This document shows positions 20,046-31,689 of a DNA stretch of 64,000 nucleotides, piece by piece. A program made the translations under genes and the position numbers. This DNA comes from Dicyema japonicum (lineage: Eukaryota > Dicyemida > Rhombozoa > Dicyemidae): positions 307,349 to 371,348 of the forward strand of contig RDEW01000016.1 in NCBI GenBank assembly GCA_011109175.1, in the 5' to 3' direction. The notes below the pieces were generated by a model. That model worked only from the letters and a program-made list of their open reading frames with translations. It was not told the DNA's origin and searched no databases. The stretch's first letter is position 1, and every line of letters begins with the position of its first letter.

Positions 20046-20834
20046 CACATGGGCTGAGGTTAATATGATAGATTCCAATGATTACTTTAAAAATAATGTT
20101 CTTTTTGATTATTCATCAAGCTATATGGAAAACCTCTGTTTTGGGGAAACCTCTAATTGGGGCACGTAATGCCACTGTATATCCTTCCACACGTTCTCAG
20201 CTCCCGATGATAACATAGATACATTCAGTCAGGAATAAGAACTGAAGACCGCAACTAGACTTTATAACATTTTTAATTTGAATTAATTTCTTGCTTACAT
20301 ATCAGCGTTTCTCAACCTTTTTTGGGGAGACTTAATTTTAATATTAAATTTATACTCCACTAAAGTTATTTAACTAAATTTCGGAGCGTCTTTTAGGCTA
20401 TAATGAGGCCTTCTTGGGTGAATGCAACTTGCGATGACATCGGATCTGGCTGTAGTGGTTTCGAAGGTCAATTCTTGTCAAACAGATCTCACCCATGAGG
20501 CCACTGTTCCTTCTGGTACTACACAGGATCTTCCTATTTTCTCGCTAATTAACTCCAAAAACATTGTGAGGAGAATTGAGAATAATATTAATTATATAAC
20601 TAATCTACCTTCCATTGATAAATTATAAAGGCAACCTATTTTCCAACTTATCAAACACAATATTCTAGGAGAAAAGTATATAGTTAATGTTTAGTAATGA
20701 ACGATATTTTTATTCCAAAATCCAAAAATTAATGAATTATCTAATGTTTAGTTCAATGTCAGTTTCATAATCACGATTAATGATTAAAGAATATTCATTT
20801 CTTTTGAAATATTTATTTATCAGTCTAAAGATTA

Positions 20835-21372
20835 CTACAATAAATACATTATTAATATAATTATAATCACTACAATAGAGAATACTACAGTAATAATAAT
20901 TCCTTTAGGATAGACTGTTTCTTTGGTCAGCGATATTGTTATTGAAGTAGATGTTAGGGGAATAGATATTATTGGAGTTGATTTTGGAGTAGTTGTTAGA
21001 GTGGTCGTAGTTGCTGCTGTCGGAGTTGATTTCTGAGTTGTCCCTAGAGTTGTCGTAGTTGGTTGTGTCATAGTCGGTGGTGTCGTAGTTGGTTGTGTCA
21101 TATTTGTGGGTGTCGTAGTTGATGGTGTCATAGTTAGTGGTGTCGTAGTTAGTTGTGTCATAGTCGGTGGTGTCGTAGTTAGTGGTGTCGTAGTTGGTGG
21201 TGTCGTAGTTGGTTGTGTCATATTCAGTGGTGTCGTAGTTGGTTGTGTCATATTCAGTGGTGTCGTAGTTGGTTGTGTCATATTCAGTGGTGTCGTAGTT
21301 GGTTGTGTCATATTCAGTAGTGTCGTAGTTGGTTGTGTCATATTCAGTGGTGTCGTAGTTGGTTGTGTCATG
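20835..21372 (-). pseudogene. Lectin-gene stalk and transmembrane segment, 5'-truncated copy
   Basis: The minus-strand frame runs through MTQPTTTPLN repeats (about 10-residue units), then TTTPKSTPIISIPLTSTSIT, KETVYPKG, a 20-residue hydrophobic anchor rich in Ile/Val, and a stop at 20835. Unlike copy 1 this frame is intact through the anchor. The signal peptide and lectin domain are absent, so it cannot make the full receptor; the ORF upstream of 21372 is antisense REL-LINE sequence. Confidence 0.7.
21060..21372 (-). repeat. 30-bp tandem repeat (Thr-rich), copy 2
   Basis: At least five almost identical 30-nt units lie at 21205-21370 (plus-strand landmark TTGTGTCATATTCAGTGGTG), then more diverged units to 21060. 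Copy-number variation here is likely. Confidence 0.9.
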
Positions 21373-21384
21373 TTGTAACGAGGG

Positions 21385-21600
21385 ATACAATGTGCCAATG
21401 TGGATATCGAAAGTCGAAGAAGGGTGAATTGGGAAGAATAATTAGTTGCATTCAAGATGAGATAAAGATAGTGGAAAAAACTCAGAGTATATGGATCCCG
21501 GAAGGAATTCAGGAAACAAAATTGGTGTTTCAACTCAATCGGAGGCTTTCTTTACAGAAAGTTAAATGGAGAAACCAGGGATGCCATATTCTGTTTTAAT
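21385..21600 (+). mobile_element. REL-LINE N-terminal fragment
   Basis: The plus strand reads YRKSKKGELGRIISCIQDEI and FQLNRRLSLQK, matching YKKCKRGEFERISTAINDQI and FELNRRSFYRK of the intact ORF at 58289-61264. It is truncated at both ends. Confidence 0.6.
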
Positions 21601-21719
21601 GAAAGTGAATGTCGCGCTTTATGTAGGTTACACCAATTTTAGGCGCTACACTTTGACCTTGGATTTTTTGGATATTGACATCTAAAGTCAATATGCCACA
21701 ATTAATTCACTATTTATTC

Positions 21720-22206
21720 ATAAATAGAATTATCCACGTTATAAAAATGCATATTAAAAGTATTATCAGGACTAGCCAAGAGTACACTGATTTTGTTTCT
21801 TATCTACAAGATCATCAACCATTATTTTAATCGAATGCAAAAATTTCGGTTTATTAAGAAAACCAATTTTTTCTTGTTGGAATATTCTAAACTCTTTACA
21901 AATGATGAGGCTCATAAACGTGTTATTGCTCAGGACGATATTCAAACTATGAAGATAGAATGCATGAAACAGCATTTGACCACTCATTATGGAATCAATA
22001 AACTGAAGGAATTTTGCGACAATTATTATTTCACCATCAAAAGATCCATTATACGTGATGTATGTTCCGAATGCACAGCATGTGCACGAAGGCAACCTTT
22101 ACAAGCTCAAATTCCTATAATTCACATTAAAGCAAAGTTTCCTCGAACAAGATTGGTGGATTTAAGTCGAAAGGATAGAAACTTTAATGATGAAAATGTT
22201 AAATAT
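21720..22206 (+). mobile_element. Integrase-type element: zinc-binding (HHCC) domain, interrupted by a LINE
   Basis: The ORF from 21793 has HYGINKLKEFCDNYYFTIKR followed by DVCSECTACARRQPLQAQ, the H-x-H...C-x2-C integrase zinc domain, then the KAKFPRTRLVDLSR link to the catalytic core. The style matches Ginger-type (Ty3-derived integrase) transposons, and the catalytic part of a relative is at 61700-62440. The frame is cut at the REL-LINE insertion (22206) and resumes as non-coding flank at 25645. Confidence 0.55.
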
Positions 22207-25200
22207 AATATATATTTAATTTAACAAACAATAAAAAAGTTAATATATTTAATAATCAACAACCTTCCTCGCCTGCCTGTTCGCCAGCCTCCTCAGGCAG
22301 GTTCGATTCTGGTTGCTGAAACAACTCCGAGAGCGCTTGTCCAATTTAACCCTCTGCCCATATGGCATCTCAGGGCTCTGCCTCCTATACTCCAGTGTCA
22401 GGCTTTCAAGGGTCCGCTTTAACACAGTGGACTGTAGATAGGCCTGGAGCTTCCTATCTACCCCCAACTGCTTCAGATAACCCTTGTGGTACTTTGTTGC
22501 AATTCCTTCCCACGTCATTACTATAGGAATAACGAAGACCTTGCAACCAAGCATCTGCCCCATCTCGTTTGCAAGAAAGTCATACTTCCTTTTTTTCTCC
22601 ACCTCCAGAGTCTGCAAACGGTCTTGAGACGTGATGCCAACCTATATGATAAGGACTTGGCCAGACTCCTTATCGTGTACTACAATGTCCGGTTTATTGT
22701 GCTTGACTAGCACCGAGGTACGGATAACACTGTCTACCTTAATTTGGACCCTGGTGTTCTCTACTACAGATTGCACCTTATGAGTCCGCAACTTTCTGGT
22801 GTGGCGAATACCATACTTATTGCATAGTAGAAGATGAAGACTCCTTACTACCTCGTTGTGCCTCCACACATAGTCGTGGCAGAGCATGGATCCACATCGA
22901 GTGGCTAAATGATCAACCGACATGCTCCTTGACTTACAGTGGGGACATGTATTTGTTGATCGACCCCAAAAAATATTGCGGTCTTGCATATACGTGTACA
23001 ACGCCTCCGATCGAGGTGAGTTGTCACCGTATTTTAGCCATATTGTCGACGACTTAAGGTCGACATGTGGGTTGTCCAATGCTCTGAAGAGGACCTTATG
23101 AAGGCTTTTTAAGTTGATCTTTTCCATCAAATTATTATATTGTAATTCGATCAACGCCTTCACATTTACTAGCCCACCATCATCAACACCATACTTAGCA
23201 GACAAAAAAGGTCTGATAGTGCCTAGGTGGGTTGCCCGTGTTTTCTCGGTCGTTATTATGGCGTGCTTCCTAGCAGACACACTTGACCCAGCTATCAGGG
23301 TGTCGTGCATTCGCATTAGGATACGCTCACTTAGTTGGACTACTCCACACAGTCCACGGCCGAATTTATCACGGGGTAAATATAGTCTCTCCTTATTGGC
23401 TGCCAACACATGGACATGGTTCTCTCTGAGTACTCCACGGATCATAACATCCATCTCATCATACTCTTTGGGCTCAAACTCCACAACACCTATGTAGTAG
23501 TTTAGCAGCGAGACAGCATACTCATTTAATGCTAGGAACAAATTCCTTGCATTTAGAGACGTCTTACACAATAACGCTGCTCTTTTACGGATGCCTTCAG
23601 TAATTCGTCGCTTTGTCGCAGGCATTTTAAGGGACTTTGGAGATTCGGTAACACCCAGATACTTATATCCTTCGTGTTCCTCTAGGACTCTTACTAACTC
23701 GCTACATACTTGCGTGTTATTCGCAGACTTTGAATAATTCAAATCTAGTCCTATACTCTTAAAGAATTCACTGGCACAGACCCCCATGGAGTAGAGCTCC
23801 TCGGCTGTTCGAGCATACATCTTCAGTCATCGATAAAGAGAAGGTGATTTGTACTGAAACAACCCCCTCACAATGAACTGGTATTTGCTCAAACCGGTCA
23901 TTGAGGCGGCGACTCAATGGCTCCAAACAGAGAACAAAGAGCAGCGGAGACATGCTATCCCCTGAAGGATTCCCCTCTTGAGTTTTGCCTATTATTATAG
24001 TTCAGATGAATACTCCACCTATTCATCACAGCCATTACAAAGCTGATGAACCACACAGCCATACACAGACTGTGTAGGCACTCGACAAGGTAAGAATGAT
24101 CAACTGAATCGTAAGCCTACTTTACATCCACCCACATAGACAAAAGTGAGTTTCCGTGAGACACATAAAGGCATTTTTTAATCAAAGCCTGCTCTTTTTC
24201 CCCCTGACAATTTCGCACAGTACCCAACTGATTCTCAGAGAGAATCCCATTTGTCTCTACAAATCTCCTGACCTCATTAGCCACCAATTTGGTCATCAGT
24301 TTATACAGGGTTGGCATGCAGGTTATCGGTCGATAATCTGCAGCAGACTGGGGGTTGTCCAGCTTTGGGATCAAATAAGTTGTCCCTGTGCATGCCCAAT
24401 CAGGAATCGTTTCCGGGTTAGTGATGCTTTTCTGTAATACACGACACATAGACTCGTGCAATGAAGTGCATCTTTTGATAAAGAAATTATAAACTTTATC
24501 GACCCCGGTCGTTTTCCAATCAGGGAGATGTCTCACAACCGCCTCAAATTTCTTGCGAAAATCGAAAATTCCGCCAAGAAAGGAGCAGCGCTGTACGGGA
24601 CATTCCACGCATTTCCTCTGCGTGGTTTAGCCTCCCACGTACTACCCCATGTGGAAAGCATTTCCGCGTCCTGCTGGGAACATACACTATGGCCAATTTC
24701 GTGTAGGCGACGGTAAAACAATCTGCGATTGAACTCAAACAGATTATTTTCTCTCCTTCTCTTCGCCGACTTTCATGTGTATAGAGTTTCCTCTTATACA
24801 CCATTATTGCCCTTTCTAACTCCACCTTTGCACTCCTCAACTCTTTGAGGTCCCATTTGGGAACACGGAGTTTACTAATTAACCCCTTTACTATAGGCGG
24901 TGCTTTTCCTCTAACACCTCTCGCCACACTACTTATGTGCCCCTCCAGTTCTTCCAGCTCAGTCTGTCTCCAAGCAATCTTGGCACAGATCTGCTCCCTC
25001 CATTTACTGGGTGGTCTGGGCTTGTAAGTCAACTCTTCATAGGTGATCTGTGCTGCATACAGCACTAGGGAGATGTCACCCAGTGACCCTACTGGCTTAG
25101 CCTCCACTGCATAAGCCACAGCCTTATTGATACAGGTTAACACTACTTTGTTAACCATACAATGAAGGATCTTGCGGGTAAATCTACGGTCTTCAAGTGG

Positions 25201-25644
25201 ACATCTGCCGCTGCAGCGAGATTCCGCGCGAAGACCTCATAAACATGCTTGAACTGCAACGTATCACAGCTCTGGTGCTCGTGCTCTCTTTGACAGTTGT
25301 GGTCATCTGGTCTCCGCCCCTTTAGACCAGTACCCTATTTGCCTACAGCCATTTTCTTGAGTTCACTCACAGATATAGCAGTACTGAATCTGCCACTGCA
25401 GAGCTCCGCCAAGTATAGCCAACCATTCCAGGGCATTCGAGATAGCCTGCTACGTACCTGCAGGACTACCTGCCTCGCCCATTCTTTTGGGTCATCTGCC
25501 ACAACGCTCTTGGATATGGCAAGAATTACATTCATACCATCAGGTAACGCAAGTGACCCTTCTCCTTTTTTCCTTTCAACATTTTTGCCAACTCGAGAGT
25601 TTTTTAACGCCACCGAATCGAAAGCACGTTGCATGTTTTTATTT
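22207..25644 (-). mobile_element. REL-endonuclease LINE, near full length (3.4 kb), 14-bp target duplication, frameshifted
   Basis: Flanked by AAAATGTTAAATAT at 22193-22206 and 25645-25658. Minus strand, 5' to 3': N-terminal MPWNGWLYLAEL...ISVSELKKMAV (Myb-like, as in the 58-61 kb copy); a coiled linker (25158-24600); RT blocks TTGVDKVYNFFIKR, TGTTYLIPKL, DYRPITCMPTLYKLMTK (24520-24200); motif C region HLLFIDD followed by a stop (about 23830); thumb (23800-23300); zinc knuckle CPHCKSRSMSVDHLATRC; KPDIVVHDKE; and the C-terminal VLKRTLESLTLEYRRQSPE. Several frameshifts and stops make it inactive. The C-terminal 392-residue stretch (22642-23820) is still open. Confidence 0.85.
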
Positions 25645-25810
25645 AAAATGTTAAATATTATTTGATACTTAACAAAATTTGATTAAAATTAAGTTAAAAA
25701 CATTAAGTGCACGAAATTAATAAGGTCATATTTAATTTTTAAGATTTTAAAAGTTATATATTTAAGGTCATATTTTAATCATTTTTAAGTCATATTTGTG
25801 GTTGCCATAG
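25645..25810 (+). repeat. Right-hand flank of the interrupted integrase element
   Basis: Continues the sequence broken at 22206 and matches 15985-16140, including repeated 'AAGGTCATAT'. It fades near 25800. Confidence 0.55.
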
Positions 25811-26500
25811 ATATCAGTATTGAAATATCCTCCAAATAGGCGTCATAAAGAATAGTTTTTTTGGTGGCGTCGGTGATACTTAAACGAACAAGTCTGATAA
25901 CCCATCCCTCATTCTTTCCATTCGAATGGACAAGTATACCTTGAATCAAAAAGTAGGTCCCGAAAAGGATAGTCAACCTTTTCCAAAATGCTTTGTCACA
26001 ATTTTCACTCCGACTGACGTCAACTAAATATTAAACCGAATATTAAACACTGGGTTCTTCTAGTCTCTAAAACCCCAAAAATCCCTGTGGCTTATTTACG
26101 ACCAATGCTTGACATTTTCCTCTCACGTGTTCCACGTTGTCGCAACGGCAAAAAGGAAATTGAAATCATTTTCTGAGCTATAATGTCTTCATTAATTTAT
26201 AATAGATCTAAATTGAGGATACTCAACCCTGTATCAAAATATCTCACGACAAAGTATCAACGAACGTGATCAGGATTTTTAAAAGTGGATTCGACTTCTG
26301 GTGAGTAGTTTATAACGAAAAACCAGCAGTTTGCGCATTAAATTATGAAAACTCAACGGAATCGCCAAATATCTCGTTCAAGAATCTCTGAAAATACAAG
26401 AATTGATGTTTTGCAAATGTGTTGTAAATTGTTATAAAAATAAGCATTATTAGCCCATTTTATAAATCCACACTAAAATTGAAGTTTTATTTTTTATTTT
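25811..26500. other. No gene recognised
   Basis: Short ORFs only, no domain signal. The stretch ends at a LINE-type 3' tail (about 26508). Confidence 0.4.
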
Positions 26501-26504
26501 TAAA

Positions 26505-27088
26505 ATCCCAAAACCACCAAGAAAGAAAGTATTAACTCATTAATTAGATGATCCCAACCTCCAACATGAATTCTTCTCGAATGCTACACCAGCCATCCAA
26601 CTGCACTCCGGGAGTGTCTTCTTTTATGTCTGGGGAGGAATTCTATCGAAGTGCACTTTTTATTGTCGATCTGAATTCCTCCTTTGGGTCGCCCTTTCTC
26701 TGAATTGGTTTCCTAGTTCCTTTCAAGATGCGTAAGAAGCCCTGACTATTTCTCAACGTCGCCGCCTCTGAAAGGAGACTGTGGATGGATGTGGTGTCTG
26801 ATTGTATATGACTCATGAAGTGTCATCTAAACAGAGTCGAAAGTATATCGATAGACACCAGAGCCGTCCGTAAATGCGTCTTCATGTTGCAGCCGTCTGT
26901 GATGATCTGGGAAACAAATTCCAAATGAGTCGTTGTAGAACGGCCTGCTCTAAAGCCACGTTGAAAATTGGGCAATTGTAGAACAGGAGAAATTAGCATT
27001 AATGAAAACTTATCCAACACTCTTGAAAAGGCGCAATTTTTTTTTTAGTTTATAGGCGCAAGTTATGGAGACAGAGCGGTAAGAAAAT
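26505..27088 (-). mobile_element. CR1/Jockey-like LINE RT fragment
   Basis: The minus strand reads LPNFQRGFRAGRSTTTHLEF, then THLRTALVSIDI, the RT region between motifs 2 and A. A LINE-type 3' tail lies at 26505-26560 (CTTTCTTGGTGGTTTTGGGA on the minus strand). Its 5' side is cut by the MULE TIR at 27091. Confidence 0.6.
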
Positions 27089-27090
27089 GG

Positions 27091-28090
27091 GGAGTGCGGA
27101 AAAAAAGTCAAGCGTAAAAAGGTCAAGCAAAAAAAAGTCAAGTCATCTTTTTTAAGTTTATATCGCATTTTTATAGCAGTAATAGCATCTTTTAATTTTT
27201 AACATTTTTTTCAACACTTGACTTTTTTTCCAATTATTTTAAATTTTCGAAATTTAGCGCAAAACGGAAAAAAAGTCAAGTCCATGATTTCGTTAGCGGA
27301 TTTGACTTTTTTCCGCTTTGGTATAATCGCTTTGAAATAAATCAATTTAAGAATTTCAAGGAAATAATAAAATTGACTTGACTTTTTTCGCTTTGGTTTA
27401 ATCTTTTTGACTTAATCAATATACGGATTTCAAGGTTATAATTAAGCGTATTTTAAAAATTATGCTTGCCGCAAAAATAGTGACAAAATGGAGATAACAT
27501 CAACTAACAAAGGAGGAAAGAAAATTTGTTTTAAGTGTTATATGTATACAAAGCACTCAGTGACAAAAAACTATATAATTTTTAAATGTGTGAAAAAATC
27601 TTCACAAGGATGCAGAGGAAGCCTAGATCATAATTTTGAATTTCCCAAAGAAGGAATTTCTCACAATCACGAATTTGACAAAAGTCAAATAAAACTGATG
27701 AAATTGTGCAACGAAGCAAAACTTATTGCTAAAACGAGTCAAGAAAATCCCTTACAAATCTATTCAAAGGTTGTGTCTCAATGTGAAACAGCAACCAGAG
27801 ATTATTCTCCCTTCTGCAGATTCTTTCAAGCGAACACTAAGGAATCAACGCTTGTCTCTACATATTCCAAAAAATATTTTCGATCTCGGAGATATTCCAT
27901 CGTCTTTAACTTTAACTCTTGGTCCAGATTCAGAAAATTTTTTAATTTATGATAATCATAGAAGAACCGATAGAATATTAATATTCAGCACTAAAACTAA
28001 TTTAACGTTATTGGCGAATTCAAAATCATGGTATATGGATGGAAATTTCTCCATGGCACCATGTATCTTCAAGCAAATCTATAACTAAAG
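27091..28090 (+). mobile_element. Mutator-like element, left half: TIR plus FLYWCH/MULE transposase start
   Basis: The left terminal repeat (27091 to about 27310) starts GGAGTGCGGAAAAAAAGTCA and matches the MITE at 14307. The transposase ORF starts at 27488: a FLYWCH zinc finger (ICFKCYMYTKH; IIFKCVKKSSQGCRGSL; ISHNHEFD). After a frameshift near 27790 it reads SADSFKRTLRNQR and SWYMDGNFSMAPCIFKQIYN, the W-xDGxF-x-P-F-Q-Y start of the MULE catalytic domain, with a stop at 28086. The remaining DDE residues and the right TIR are missing. It was inserted into LINE sequence. Confidence 0.75.
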
Positions 28091-28479
28091 AAATATAATT
28101 TCCTCAATAATAAATAACCTATTCGAATACTATTTAGTTTGCACTTTGCCTTCTTGAAGACCAGAGGACACCTCCGAGTTCTGCACAGAACAAAATAGAC
28201 CAGTCAGATCTCTGGGAGCGTCCGCTCTTGGCTGTGACGTTCTTGTTAGTCATCGGTTTCTTTCACATGAAGAGACAGTGGTAAATAAAATTGACAATAC
28301 TTACTTATCATCGGCTTACTCCTCCTGTCAAGCTCCTACATTCTCTTTATAGCGGGAGACTGGAATTCAAAAGTGGGGAAAAAGCGGGACGAATCAAATT
28401 GCTTAGGCAGTCACGCTCGAGGGATCAGATATCTGTCCGGGGAGGCCCTTATACTTTTCTGCGAGTCAGTTGACTATTT

Positions 28480-29490
28480 CTTTGTAACACAAAAGAGTGA
28501 GGGGACTATCCTGAGATACATTGGATAATCTGTCAAATGACGCCGAACGGTACAAACATGGTGCAGGAATGTTTGCTGCTGTTAAACAATTATCCCGCAA
28601 AACCAGACTGGAAAGAATCACAGTTCTTGATGATACAGGAAAAGTAATAATCAACGGCCAGGAATCAGCGAATAATAACTGCCGCTTTCTAAAAAAACGA
28701 CTAAATCTCAATGAACACTTGGAACCGTTCGAAGGAATTCCCAGATACTTGAATCAAAACATCAGGCATTACGAAGTCGTTTCAGCCTCAAGAACGGCAT
28801 AGCCCCTGGACCGGACAACGTGAATGCCTACGGCCGATTACACTAATAAGGAAAAACCTTTGTTATGATGGATCGTATTTCAAGCCCTGTAAATGATTTC
28901 CTGCACCCGAGTCAAAGTGGATTCAGACCTGGAAAGTCGACAGCAGACGTTGCATGGAGTCACAGGTGGATGTGTGCAATGCACCAGAAACACAAAGAAG
29001 AAATCTAAATCCTTGGAATTGACTTATCCCGTGCTTTCGACACTATCAACCGCAAAAAGCTAATGCACGTACTGGAGAGTATTCTAGACGAGGATGCATC
29101 ACGTATGATCAAATTTTTACTCTCCAACACATCGCCATCAATGTGCGTGGGAAATTACAACTCAACAAGATTTAAAACCGACACCGGCGCACTACAGTGA
29201 GACATATCCCCGGTCCTATTCATAATATACCTGGAGGCAGCTCTAAGACCTTTCCGGAAAAAGAATTGTTTCTCTAACGTGATAGAAGTAATCTAAAGCT
29301 GATTATATTGATTTCGTTTGCCGGGATACGCTGGAAACTATACTATAAGTGATCCCTCAAGGCTTAGAGGACTGGTCCCTGGTAGTAAACCCAAACAAAA
29401 CGAAAAGAACTAGCATTTCTCGTTGCACGACGAGAACCGAGGAAAAGTGGAGAACATGCAAGAAAATTGTTGCTCAATGTGCTTCAAAAT
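28480..29490 (+). mobile_element. Non-LTR RT fragment, same family as 5800-8085
   Basis: Plus strand: LSNDAERYKHGAGMFAAVKQ (linker), AENGIAPGPDNVNAY-like block near 28790, DFLHPSQSGFRPGKSTADVA, ILGIDLSRAFDTINRKKLMH (motif A), SPVLFIIYLEAALRPF (after motif B), and TRTEEKWRTC near 29440, matching TRTEEHWRKC of the minus copy. Motif C is lost to frame breaks and stops. Upstream, 28091-28480 shows nothing recognisable. Confidence 0.65.
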
Positions 29491-29499
29491 AGTTCTAAA

Positions 29500-29775
29500 A
29501 AAGGTAATTTTGATCGTTTATTTATAGAGGGCGATTTTTGTCAATAAAGTCAAAAATTTGATATGTTCTTTAAAATTGTTTAAAACTTAAAAATGTAGTT
29601 CTTAGTCAAAAATATTATAATAATCAAAAGTTATAAGTCAAAAAAGTCAAAATTTCGGGTAATAAAAAAGGTCAAAATTTTATCAAAAAGATCAAAATTT
29701 AATTTTTTGGTCAATAAAGTCAAAATTTTTATTGATTTTTATTTTTAATTTTTCTAGTTTTTTGATAAAATACTA
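29500..29775. repeat. A/T-rich repeat of GTCAAAATTT / GTCAATAAAG units
   Basis: Imperfect iterations of AAAGTCAAAATTT and GGTCAATAAAGTC. A related block with GGCGATTTTT at one border occurs in the other orientation at 42560-42640. It may be the end of an unidentified repeat. Confidence 0.5.
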
Positions 29776-29799
29776 GCGTGGGATTAATTATCATCATTC

Positions 29800-30790
29800 A
29801 CTATGTTGCCGCGTTTAATCAAGAATGACATTGAAATCACCTCATCACTTGAAGACCTTATCCGACAAATGGAAAGGGTTTTGCATCCTTGTACAGGCAG
29901 TCCAACTCCCAACAATGCCAGGACGTTTCTTATGAGAAGAATACATCACCCTTTTTTAATTTCTATTCCCCGAACCATCCCGCCCACACCACGTGAGGAG
30001 CACCTAAATAGAAGTTGGACTTAACATCTTAATACTCCAGAGGGCAGCACTAATCAGAAAGCGTATTCAAACGTGTCTTCGAAAAGAAGCTGCTCCTTGA
30101 GAGCATTGAGGATGCGAAAAGACATGCATGTCTAAAAACGGGTAGCTGCCATTCAGTAGGTGCCTGGAGGAATGCTTGAAATTTGATCGCTGCCTCGCTC
30201 TGTCTTCGACATATAGTGTGTGCTGAGCGAAATCTCGCTTTGGACATTTGATCAATCCACATGGTTACCATCCAATGTCGTACAGGTTGAGCGCGGGTCG
30301 TTTCTCAAGGCATGCCTGTCTCAACATGACGTTAAAAAACGCACTTTCCTCTGCTGGCCACTAATTCACTTTGAAGCCGACTGATCTCACTAGGAGAGAT
30401 GACAAACGCCCCACGGGATGACAACATCATCTTTTGCTAATGGTCGGAACCTGTTTTGGAATGCTAAATGTGTTGATACATACTCTCCGAAGAATTTGGT
30501 CGCTTATGTCTCGGATCCAGGTCATGCATCTGAGCAAGTCGAGGATCAGAAAGAAGAAATTACCGAAGCATTTCAGATGAACATTTGTTTGTCCCATTTA
30601 TTATTGAGACGTCAAGAATCCTTGTCAAGAATGTCAAGAATGTTCCACAAGTTAAAGACCTAGTTCGTCGGATCGGCTCAATGATCCAAAGAATCAACAA
30701 GAATCCAAGTGTGATTGGATGGCTTCGAGAGCGCATCTCGAAAGCTATTTTCAGAGGAAACAGCCTGGTGATTCAAGCTCTTTAGATTAA
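29800..30790 (+). mobile_element. Retroelement C-terminal module (PD-(D/E)xK-like), copy
   Basis: Broken frames up to 30420 (EDAKRHACLKTGSCHSVGAW, CAERNLALDI) correspond to the segment upstream of the nuclease-like core. From 30418 the order is MTTSSFANGRNLFWNAKCVD, TYSPKNLVAYVSDPGHAS, then LVRRIGSMIQRINKN and WLRERISKAIFRGNSLVIQA with a stop. The 42640-43148 copy explains the fold. In this copy the frame changes around 30570. Confidence 0.6.
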
Positions 30791-30929
30791 GTGTTCTTTT
30801 AACAGTTTAATATAAAATTAAATTTTTATCACCACAACAAATTTTTGTTCTCCCTGACCAACTCAAAAAGTGAAGATTATTACTAAAAAACCATGATGTC
30901 CGCGAATCTCAATGGCTCATCTAGATTAT

Positions 30930-31400
30930 CCTTATAGATATCAAAATCTTATTGTTATTGGATAACGCTGCCTACCACAAATTACCAACGTTTAGTAATA
31001 TCGATTTTTTTATTTTTGCCAAAAAATACGACGCCATTTCTTCAATCATTGGATGCTGGAATCATTAAAAATGTCAAAGACAATTTTTTAAACTGTCTAC
31101 CGAATTCTTATAAACATCAAGACAACTAGAATTTGAACCTCTATCCAATTTAATTTGCCGCAAGTGGTGACAATAATCTCAGATGCATGGAGTAATGCTG
31201 AAATTATCTCTAATTGCTGGCAAAAAATTTTTCGACAATCTCTATCTCACTTTGATTGCATAAATGAATAATCAGAAGAAATATTTAATAATGCTATTAA
31301 TGAAATTGAAGATATCAAAATCTTTAAGGATGGAAGACATAGAGGCAAACATTTTTGATTCCAGACTATCTTCATGATTTTTATAAATTCAGAAAGTGAG
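30930..31400 (+). mobile_element. pogo/Tigger transposase fragment
   Basis: The plus strand reads LLLLDNAAYHKLP (second catalytic Asp context), then LPKNTTPFLQSLDAGIIKNV, NFLNCLPNSYKH and SDAWSNAEIISNCWQKIF. This is the classic Tigger order 'DNa-H ... LPpntT---QplDaGiI--fK ... aw--v---ti-nCW'. It spans three frames and is inactive. It may belong to the same family as 5107-8225. Confidence 0.65.
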
Positions 31401-31689
31401 GGTAGAAATAAATATAAATATGGAGAGAAAATAACTGTTACTATGGCAACCAAAAGTCATATCTTACTTGATTGGTCATATTATTGATTTTTATAAATAT
31501 AATTATTATTTGTCACAGAGACATCCCATCGGAATTATTGATTGAATGTTGCGTGTTTTCATTTATTAAAAAATTCACGGAAGTGGTTGACCAAACTATT
31601 TTTAACAATAAAATTTATTTAAAAATGTTATTTTTAATTTTTTAATTTAGTATTAGTAGTATTTCTCAAACAAACTGTGGAGTCACTAA

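Larger units (their letters stand above)
19602..21372. repeat. Duplicated block, copy 2
   Basis: Partner of 16146-17890. It starts at the LINE 3' tail on the left and stops inside the Thr-stalk repeat on the right, where it meets a plus-strand REL-LINE fragment. It lacks the lectin domain. Confidence 0.85.

Noticed and set aside
17580-21372. CRISPR array from regular repeats
   Set aside because: The repeats are contiguous, in frame and lack spacers; eukaryotic context.
29500-29775. A MITE with GGCGATTTTT ends
   Set aside because: Only one clear border was seen and no inverted partner or target duplication could be found.
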